Source of the DNA: DATFYI01 sp035315125
GTDB taxonomy: Bacteria > Chloroflexota > Anaerolineae > Anaerolineales > Anaerolineaceae
Reading direction: 5' to 3'
NCBI GenBank assembly: GCA_035315125.1
Contig: DATFYI010000206.1
Coordinates: forward strand, 1 to 19,746
DNA length: 19,746 nt
This document shows positions 14,255 to 19,746 of this stretch, piece by piece (the stretch's first letter is position 1; every line of letters starts with the position of its first letter). The notes under the pieces are model-generated. The model worked only from the letters and a program-made list of their open reading frames with translations. It made no database searches and was not told the origin of the DNA. The translations under genes and the position numbers were made by a program.

Positions 14255-15363
14255 GACAGAAATCATTTCTCGGACGATTCCGTGAAAGCCAGTTATTTTG
14301 GCCGCTTGTTGCCTGGGTCATTATCCTGATATTCAATGCTTTCGTGGATCCAAGTTTCTTCAAAATTGGCATCATGCCAGACCCTGTGTACGGAAATCAC
14401 TTGTACGGCAATCTCATTGACGTATTCAATAATGGGGCGCCGCTCATATTGGTGGCAATTGGAATGACAATGGTGATTGCAACAGGCGGCATTGATCTCT
14501 CAGTTGGCGCTGTAATCGCGATCTCGGCGGCAATGGGTGCCGTGTTGATCAATCCGGCGCTGGGTAATAAATTGATCTCGAACGAGATTCTAACCAAGGA
14601 CGCAACGAATACTCCTTTGGCGATAATCATTCTGGCCGACCTGGCAGCCGGCACACTATGTGGTTTATGGAACGGATTTCTCGTTTCCAGGGTGAGAATT
14701 CAACCAATGGTTGCCACGTTGATCCTGATGGTTGCAGGTCGTGGAATTGCCCAACTTATTACAAATGGGCAGATCATGACGATTTACTACACTCCCTATT
14801 TCTGGTTTGGAAATGGTTATATCCTGGGTTTGCCAGTCTCGATTTATATTGTTGCAGTCGTATTGCTGCTGGGTTGGCTGTTAGTGCGAAAGACCCCGAT
14901 CGGCTTATTCATTGAGTCCGTTGGAATCAATGCCAAAGCGACTTACTATAGCGGCATCAATGAACAGAACGTCAAACTGTTGGCTTATGCCTTCTGCGGA
15001 TTCTGTGGAGCGATCGCCGGCTTGATCCTCAGTTCTTATGTCCATAGCGCAGATGGGAATAACAATGGTCTGTACTATGAGTTGGATGCTATCCTGTCGG
15101 TCGTTATCGGTGGGACTTTGATGACGGGCGGACGGTTCTCCATGCTTGCCAGTGCGATCGGTGCGGTCGTTATCTGGACTTTCACTGTCACAATTTATAG
15201 TCTGGGTGTGCCGGCTAATGCCTTGTTAGCTGCCAAAGCAGTGCTGGTCTTGGTAGTCATTCTGCTCTACTCCGATTACTCCCGTCGTTTGATAAATCGA
15301 TTGTTCGAGCGAAGAAGAGGTATTCGACATGATACAGCAATCCCACGTGACACAGCAAGCTAA
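14251..15363 (+). CDS. ytfT: CUT2 sugar ABC importer permease, YtfT-like
   Basis: A 370-residue polytopic membrane protein of the BPD_transp_2 (RbsC/YtfT) family. The family hallmark GMTMVIATGGIDLSVGAV is at about residues 71-88, and the late IGGTLMTGGRFS segment, which contacts the ATPase, is also present. About eight to ten membrane helices are expected. It is somewhat longer than E. coli YtfT, with a polar C-terminal tail (SRRLINRLFERRRG) rich in Arg that overlaps the next gene. The start shares ATGA with the ATPase stop and the end overlaps the following permease by 35 bases, so the three genes are tightly coupled. It pairs with the next permease as a heterodimer. The sugar carried is inferred from the neighbouring binding protein. 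Confidence 0.92.
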   Translation: MRQKSFLGRFRESQLFWPLVAWVIILIFNAFVDPSFFKIGIMPDPVYGNHLYGNLIDVFNNGAPLILVAIGMTMVIATGGIDLSVGAVIAISAAMGAVLINPALGNKLISNEILTKDATNTPLAIIILADLAAGTLCGLWNGFLVSRVRIQPMVATLILMVAGRGIAQLITNGQIMTIYYTPYFWFGNGYILGLPVSIYIVAVVLLLGWLLVRKTPIGLFIESVGINAKATYYSGINEQNVKLLAYAFCGFCGAIAGLILSSYVHSADGNNNGLYYELDAILSVVIGGTLMTGGRFSMLASAIGAVVIWTFTVTIYSLGVPANALLAAKAVLVLVVILLYSDYSRRLINRLFERRRGIRHDTAIPRDTAS

Positions 15364-16327
15364 ACTTTTCTTTTTTCGTTACGGTCCATTACTATTAACC
15401 TTTGCCGTCTTCCTCGCGGTCTACTTTACAGGCGGTCGGTTGTATCCCGTCATGCAGAAGCCACAGGTGTTTTTCAATCTATTTATTAATGATGGCAGCT
15501 TGTTGCTTGTTTCGATTGGGATGACGCTAGTGATTCTTACGGGTGGGATTGATCTTTCGGTGGGAGGAATGATTGCCCTGGTCAGCACTGCTTCCGCTGC
15601 ATTGCTTCGGAGTGGGGCGAGCCCGTACCTCGTTATTCCGCTGATGATTATTATTGGCGTCGCATTTGGGGCTCTCATGGGTTGGATTATTCAGACTCTC
15701 AAAGTACAGCCTTTTATTGCGACCTTAATGGGTCTTTTCTTCGCACGCGGCATGGCTTACATCATTAGTCTGACTTCGGTCACCATTAAGGATGCTTTTT
15801 ATAAGAAGATAGCGTTGACACCAATCTATATTCCATTCATACCGAAAGCATATATCTATCCTACAACTTTGGTTGGTCCCATCATGCTGCTGGTTGCAAT
15901 TTACCTGTGCTTTTTCACACGTTTTGGCCGTACGATCTATGCTATGGGTAATAACGAACAATCTGCGCTCCTGATGGGGTTATCGGTTCCTCGCACAAAG
16001 ATAATGGTGTACGCGTTCAGCGGCCTTTGTTCGGCTCTGGGAGGAATTGTCTTCAGCATGTCATTGCTGGCAGGATATGGCCAGTTTGCAACAGGGATGG
16101 AACTTGACGCGATTGCCGCTGTAGTAATCGGAGGAACCTCATTAAGTGGTGGCATCGGCAATGTCTTTGGCACCTTGTTTGGCGTATTGATCCATGGCAC
16201 GATTGTATCCATTCTCCAATTTAATGGAACACTGAGTTCATGGTGGACTCGTATAGGCGTTGGTGTGTTGACGTTGATCGCTATCGGAATACAAAGCGTA
16301 TTCTATATCAGGAAAAAGCACTCCTAG
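15329..16327 (+). CDS. yjfF: CUT2 sugar ABC importer permease, YjfF-like
   Basis: A 332-residue permease, essentially the same length as E. coli YjfF and the second membrane subunit of the importer. It has the BPD_transp_2 hallmark GMTLVILTGGIDLSVGGM (about 60-77), the TLKVQPFIATLMGLFFARG segment, and the late VVIGGTSLSGGIGNV loop for ATPase contact. The first hydrophobic segment starts after a short polar leader (MIQQSHVTQQAK). GAAGAGG lies eight bases before the ATG, inside the upstream permease gene, and the 35-base overlap suggests coupling by termination and restart. No convincing intrinsic terminator follows; the next 70 bases run into a glycosyltransferase remnant on the opposite strand. 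Confidence 0.93.
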   Translation: MIQQSHVTQQAKLFFFRYGPLLLTFAVFLAVYFTGGRLYPVMQKPQVFFNLFINDGSLLLVSIGMTLVILTGGIDLSVGGMIALVSTASAALLRSGASPYLVIPLMIIIGVAFGALMGWIIQTLKVQPFIATLMGLFFARGMAYIISLTSVTIKDAFYKKIALTPIYIPFIPKAYIYPTTLVGPIMLLVAIYLCFFTRFGRTIYAMGNNEQSALLMGLSVPRTKIMVYAFSGLCSALGGIVFSMSLLAGYGQFATGMELDAIAAVVIGGTSLSGGIGNVFGTLFGVLIHGTIVSILQFNGTLSSWWTRIGVGVLTLIAIGIQSVFYIRKKHS

Positions 16328-16389
16328 CAAACGAATAACCCCGCTGCATACATATGCAAAGTCAGATTGGACAACAGGCGTTGCAGTTC

Positions 16390-16545
16390 CGAAAAATGCT
16401 GCAGGCCTTTAAGTTTTGGTAAGAGTAGAAACACGACAATTTTTCGGGGCAGCCAGCCATGTTTCCAACGCTGAATGTTGCTGATTCCATTATGAGCCGG
16501 CCAGGTAATTCCCTGTCAATATTAAAAATTTCTTCGTTTGAAACG
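16390..16545 (-). pseudogene. Decayed 3' fragment of a family 2 glycosyltransferase
   Basis: Read on the minus strand, 16441-16494 gives GISNIQRWKHGWLPRKIVVF, which matches the C-terminus of the intact glycosyltransferase at 17903-19372 (GTSNIQRWKHGWLLLKMTVF). The similarity is also visible at the DNA level against 17950-17990. Upstream of this, KIFNIDREL in another frame resembles KILDLPVRYRER of the intact gene, so at least one frameshift separates the parts. No start codon or N-terminal domain remains. The frame continues weakly (PKLKGLQHF) to a stop at 16324-16326. A pair CCGAAAAAT (16389-16397) and ATTTTTCGG (16439-16447) is a 9-base inverted repeat within it. It fills most of the 289-base spacer after the permease gene. 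Confidence 0.7.
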
Positions 16546-16565
16546 GAGGACCAACCGACTATAAT
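16538..16565 (+). promoter_or_regulatory. Promoter for the CAP-domain lipoprotein
   Basis: TTGAAA (16538-16543), a 16-base spacer and a perfect TATAAT (16560-16565) form a strong sigma-70-type promoter, 52 bases before the ATG at 16617. It overlaps the edge of the glycosyltransferase remnant. Confidence 0.65.
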
Positions 16566-16616
16566 ATTACTAATTGTATAGACTTTAGCAAATTAGAAAT
16601 AACAGAGCAAGGTGGT

Positions 16617-17873
16617 ATGAAAAATAACCTGATTTATTATCTGATCGTATTATCCATGTCTTTTGGAATTACTGGATGCGCCGCGCCAACGAATACACCA
16701 ACAACAATAAGTACTTTAGCCCAGACGAATTATCCTACCCCTACACTGTTATCTAATCCGCCTGAAACATTAACTCCAGTACCAACAATAACATCAAATA
16801 TTATTACCCAAAGTCCAACAGTGGAATCAGGCCAAAACACTTCCACACCAGTGGTAGTTTCTTCGAAGATTGCTCCAACGTCTACTCCATCATCCGTGCA
16901 GCTATCCTCTAGCCCTACTGCTGCGGCTTCCAGCAATTGTACCGATACGGCAGGTTTCTTTGGCGATGTTACTATCCCGGATGGGACATCTTTTGCGCAA
17001 AATATACCCTTTGTTAAAACCTGGGCCATCCGTAATGAAGGTACCTGCAGTTGGGGTCCGAATTACTCCCTGGTTTTCTATGCTGGTGATCAAATGAGCG
17101 GTCCTCTGAGTGTCCCTTTGTCGGTGGTTGCGCCTGGAGATATTACCAATATCTCAGTTAACTTGAAATCGCCTCCTTCCGGTGGCGCATTTACCGGCTT
17201 ATGGGAATTCCAGAACCCTTCTGGAACACGATTTGGAGTGAATAGCGGCGGCATTGACCAGATCTGGGTAAAAATCGGCGTGAGCATATTTAATAACACC
17301 GGTGTTATCGTCCCAGTAGGAGCAACGCCAGTACCAACGACTGCACTCGTTGCGAATGCAACCCTGAATCCCACTGCCACTGTCATCAACAATAATACTC
17401 CAAGTACTTTATCAACCGCTTCGAGTAACGCGACTTCAACCCCGTCAAATACCTGCACTCCTCAAGAGAACAGTGATTATGAGCAGCAAATACTTGCCAT
17501 GATCAATAATGCCCGTGCCCAGAACAATTTAAATCCATTGACTTTGAAGAGCAAGCTTTCTGCGGCGGCCTATATGCACAGTAAGGATATGGCCTGCAAT
17601 AACTATGTGGATCATACCGGCAGTGACGGATCAACCTGGTTTACCCGCATTCATGCGCAGAATTATGCTTATAGCTACGCATCCGAAAATATTTATGTCG
17701 GAAACCCGGATTTTGGAGGTTCACCGCAAGGCGCTTTCACCTGGTGGATGAATGATCAGATTCACAGAGATAACATTTTAAATACTAAAGTGAGCGAAAT
17801 TGGGATCGGGTATGCATTTTATACGAATAGCAGCTATGGAGGATACTATACAGTGGATTTTGCCAAGCCATAG
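16617..17873 (+). CDS. Surface lipoprotein with NBR1-type Ig domain and CAP/SCP domain
   Basis: A 418-residue exported lipoprotein. The signal ends in a lipobox, FGITGC (16-21), and a long Thr/Pro/Ser linker follows (22-107). Residues about 108-222 form an NBR1-type Ig domain (four-Trp type), with FVKTWAIRNEGTCSWG (132-147), LWEFQNPSG and DQIWVKIGV. A second Thr/Ser/Asn linker leads to a C-terminal CAP domain (about 285-418): LAMINNARAQNNLNPL, AAYMHSKDMACNNYVDHTG with H321 and H333, ASENIY with E357, HRDNILN with H383, and a YYTVDFAKP end, so the conserved His/Glu cavity is intact. Bacterial CAP proteins are common at the cell surface and have been linked to wall or lipid binding; the role of this one is unknown. 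AAGGTGG precedes the ATG. It has its own promoter and lies between the two glycosyltransferase copies. Confidence 0.92.
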   Translation: MKNNLIYYLIVLSMSFGITGCAAPTNTPTTISTLAQTNYPTPTLLSNPPETLTPVPTITSNIITQSPTVESGQNTSTPVVVSSKIAPTSTPSSVQLSSSPTAAASSNCTDTAGFFGDVTIPDGTSFAQNIPFVKTWAIRNEGTCSWGPNYSLVFYAGDQMSGPLSVPLSVVAPGDITNISVNLKSPPSGGAFTGLWEFQNPSGTRFGVNSGGIDQIWVKIGVSIFNNTGVIVPVGATPVPTTALVANATLNPTATVINNNTPSTLSTASSNATSTPSNTCTPQENSDYEQQILAMINNARAQNNLNPLTLKSKLSAAAYMHSKDMACNNYVDHTGSDGSTWFTRIHAQNYAYSYASENIYVGNPDFGGSPQGAFTWWMNDQIHRDNILNTKVSEIGIGYAFYTNSSYGGYYTVDFAKP

Positions 17874-17902
17874 TTGAAAATCAATGTGAAGAAGATTTAG
17901 CA

Positions 17903-19372
17903 TTATACAAACTTTAACCGCCTGGCAGCAAAAACAGTCATTTTCAACAATAACCAGCCGTGTTTCCAGCGCTGAATGTTGCTGGTTCCATACGTCCGCT
18001 CGCGATAACGGACCGGTAAATCTAATATTTTCAAGCCGAGCTTGGCTGCTCCCAGAAGTAAATCGAAATCGCCAAAAGGATCGAAATCGCCAAAATAAGC
18101 CCGGTTTCTGACGATTTGTTCATAATCTGATTTCCACAACACTTTTGTTCCGCACAAGGTATCCTTAACTGGTTGGCCTAATAGCCAGGAAAACGTTACA
18201 CTAAAGAATTTATTCCCGAGAAAATTAAAGATTTTCATCGACTGCTTTTCCAACGGATATACCAGGCGAACGCCATTAATAAAATCGCCTTTTCCGCTGG
18301 CGATAGCATCATAAAATCGCTCTAAATAAAAGACCGGCACAGTCAGATCCGCGTCCAGGATCATGAGAATATCCCCGCAGGCATGTTGAAAGCCATCCAG
18401 AACAGCATTACCCTTTCCAGTGCCGGTTTGCTTGAATAAAGAGCATTGCAGCTCCGGATGTTGGTCAATTTGCTGTTTGATTACCTGGTAAGTATTGTCC
18501 TTTGAATTGCCCTCAACAAAAATCAATTCTGTATTGCAGTTTAATGTGGGTGGATTTTCGAAAATACACGGGATATTTCCTGACTCATTTCGTGCGGGGA
18601 TCACAATAGAGACTGATGGTTTTTCTTCGAGAGGACTTAGGGGAATTCTGGGCCTGGCGATGATAAAGTTGGTCAGTGCCAGCTCATCAAAAGGGAATAA
18701 CTTGACCAAAAAACGATTACATAAAGAAGTCAGCAGAGGGATATCAATTGGAAAGAGAATTTCGTGCCAGTAGCGTACCGTTTCGTAGCCGCTGAGATTT
18801 AATAAATTTTTGATATCACCGATGGTCAGCCAGTTCTGATTTAATGCCGGTTTTGCCAGACCTAGCTTTTCAGCGGCCAACAAGGGCAGTTCCCACAACC
18901 GGCTGTAAGTATTAATTAAAAGTCGGGTGTGGGCGTTGGTGACTTTATGAATCTGTTCCAGAACGACTTGAATGTCCCAAAGATCGTTTAACAGGTCCGA
19001 TAAAATGATGATGTCAAAGGAAATGTCCGGTCGTAGTTCCAATTCATGAGCGTCCATCCATAGAAATTGCAGATCGGGGTGAAGGATTTGCGCCTGGGCG
19101 ATCATCTTTTCAGAAAAATCGATGCCCATTCCGTAAGAAGGGTTGAGGCTGGCCAGCAAATCACCTTGAGAACATCCTATTTCCAGCACTCGCAGGTTTG
19201 CAGCGATATTTAAACGATAAACAGAGGCTAATCTTTGGTGATAATACTTGCCTAGTCCTTTATGCTGCAACATCCAATCCGTGGCCGAATTCCAATGCTG
19301 CCGGCGGGCGGCCTGGTATTGAGCATAAGGAATATCGTGTGCGGCTGGGCGAGGCGGTATTGTATTAGACAT
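17903..19372 (-). CDS. Fused SAM methyltransferase and family 2 glycosyltransferase
   Basis: A 489-residue two-domain protein. Residues about 20-245 form a class I SAM methyltransferase: motif I VLEIGCSQGDLL (62-73), acidic post-I GIDFSEKM (83-90), and DIIILSDLLNDLWD for the motif IV region. Residues 252-489 form a GT2 glycosyltransferase of the dolichol-phosphate mannose synthase type: VSIVIPARNESGNIP (254-268), FVEGNSKDNT, the GTGKGNAVLDGF loop, metal-binding DADLTVP (D340, D342), CGTKVLW (407-413) and FGDFDLLLGAAKLG. The C-terminal ERTYGTSNIQRWKHGW segment also occurs in the remnant at 16390-16545. No membrane helices. The ATG at 19372 has no clear ribosome binding site and lies five bases after the upstream hydrolase, so it may rely on coupling. 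A role in cell-envelope polysaccharide or lipid-linked sugar synthesis is likely by family. Confidence 0.92.
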   Translation of the reverse strand: MSNTIPPRPAAHDIPYAQYQAARRQHWNSATDWMLQHKGLGKYYHQRLASVYRLNIAANLRVLEIGCSQGDLLASLNPSYGMGIDFSEKMIAQAQILHPDLQFLWMDAHELELRPDISFDIIILSDLLNDLWDIQVVLEQIHKVTNAHTRLLINTYSRLWELPLLAAEKLGLAKPALNQNWLTIGDIKNLLNLSGYETVRYWHEILFPIDIPLLTSLCNRFLVKLFPFDELALTNFIIARPRIPLSPLEEKPSVSIVIPARNESGNIPCIFENPPTLNCNTELIFVEGNSKDNTYQVIKQQIDQHPELQCSLFKQTGTGKGNAVLDGFQHACGDILMILDADLTVPVFYLERFYDAIASGKGDFINGVRLVYPLEKQSMKIFNFLGNKFFSVTFSWLLGQPVKDTLCGTKVLWKSDYEQIVRNRAYFGDFDPFGDFDLLLGAAKLGLKILDLPVRYRERTYGTSNIQRWKHGWLLLKMTVFAARRLKFV

Positions 19373-19377
19373 TTATT

Positions 19378-19746
19378 TTATTCTTTACCACTCGGAGCCT
19401 GGGAACCAGGATTAAAAAAGTGATAGGCGAAGGTACGCAATTCTCGACCGGTTTCGTCACCCGATATGGGTACACCATGACCGGACGCCAGTAGGCGTGG
19501 TTCGAGCCTTGCGAGGGCAGTGGCGGACTCCTTCGCTGCTTGCCAGTTCCAAGTCGAATACCAAGGCGGGCCGGATACTTTCTGCTTGTTTAGCTGCAAA
19601 CTCCACAACAGAAATCCCCAGAATGAGTTCAGGTCAACCGTCAGGAGTGCATCGCCCAGGATTATGACGCGGTCAATGGCCCGGAAGAATGCAACGTGGC
19701 CCGGAGTGTGGCCTGGCGTAGGAATGCACTCCCAGTCTGGAAGACC
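19378..19746 (-). CDS. Metallo-beta-lactamase-fold hydrolase (partial, N-terminus outside window)
   Basis: The last 122 residues are visible; the gene enters from the right edge with an open frame to base 19746. The first visible residues include IPTPGHTPGHVAFFR, the classic MBL-fold HTPGH motif, and then VIILGDALL with the second-metal aspartate. Further on, LLASGHGVPISG supplies the late His of the fold. The N-terminal HxHxDH motif must lie beyond the window. The protein ends in a short Pro/Gly/Ser tail (NPGSQAPSGKE). Many sub-families share this fold (glyoxalase II, quorum-quenching lactonases, nucleases, sulfur dioxygenases), and the visible part does not distinguish them. It is followed five bases later by the methyltransferase-glycosyltransferase gene, probably on the same transcript. 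A TTG-started frame from 19608 would cut the domain and is rejected. Confidence 0.85.
   Translation of the reverse strand, partial: GLPDWECIPTPGHTPGHVAFFRAIDRVIILGDALLTVDLNSFWGFLLWSLQLNKQKVSGPPWYSTWNWQAAKESATALARLEPRLLASGHGVPISGDETGRELRTFAYHFFNPGSQAPSGKE

Noticed and set aside
16389..16447. CCGAAAAAT/ATTTTTCGG inverted repeat as the operon terminator
   Set aside because: The arms are AT-rich, the loop is 41 bases and no T-tract follows; it lies within the glycosyltransferase remnant.

Overview
The window reads as bacterial chromosome, most likely from an Anaerolineae-type member of the Chloroflexota. This is inferred from gene style, not from a marker gene. The hints are secreted proteins with Thr/Pro/Ser-rich or Ala/Pro-rich linkers after a lipoprotein signal, an NBR1-type Ig domain fused to a CAP domain, a DUF3048 lipoprotein, and mid-range GC with AT-rich intergenic spacers. 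No rRNA, tRNA, CRISPR array, transposase, integrase or phage gene was seen.

Layout. Positions 1-995 (minus strand) hold the N-terminal part of an RsbW-like anti-sigma/HATPase protein and a small HExxH-containing protein. Positions 1228-2331 (plus) encode a secreted calcineurin-like phosphoesterase. Positions 2411-3634 (minus) form a two-gene unit: a chagasin-like (I42) cysteine-protease inhibitor followed 12 bases later by a papain-like (C1A) cysteine protease, neither with a visible export signal. The 3635-4273 spacer has an extended -10 promoter for that unit and, on the plus strand, a strong intrinsic terminator with no protein gene in front of it, so it may end a small RNA. Positions 4274-5815 (plus) hold a small membrane protein and a DUF3048 (YerB-like) lipoprotein. 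Positions 5821-6638 (minus) hold a small membrane protein and a conserved protein of unknown function.

The centre of the window (6980-16327, plus) is a sugar sensing and uptake locus. It has a YesN-type response regulator with an AraC helix-turn-helix, a YesM-type histidine kinase, a lipoprotein sugar-binding protein coupled to the kinase by an ATGA overlap, a second related sugar-binding lipoprotein behind its own spacer with palindromes, a CUT2 double ATPase and two CUT2 permeases. The second binding protein, ATPase and permeases are in the same order as Escherichia coli ytfQ-ytfR-ytfT-yjfF, the galactofuranose importer, and both binding proteins resemble YtfQ. A plausible model is that the first binding protein works with the kinase as a sugar sensor, the regulator switches on the transporter genes, and a hairpin between the second binding protein and the ATPase sets their relative expression. 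The substrate is inferred by family only; no catabolic enzyme lies in the window.

Positions 16328-19746 have a different character. They hold a decayed fragment of the 3' end of a family 2 glycosyltransferase, a secreted NBR1-Ig/CAP lipoprotein with a good promoter, an intact methyltransferase-glycosyltransferase fusion on the minus strand whose C-terminus matches the decayed fragment, and the C-terminal part of a metallo-beta-lactamase-fold hydrolase running off the right edge.

Several starts were set from ribosome binding sites: 3634 (GTG), 8627, 10225 and 11538. The most interesting items are the inhibitor/protease pair, the sensor-linked duplicate binding protein, the orphan terminator with a candidate RNA, and the glycosyltransferase remnant flanking the CAP gene.
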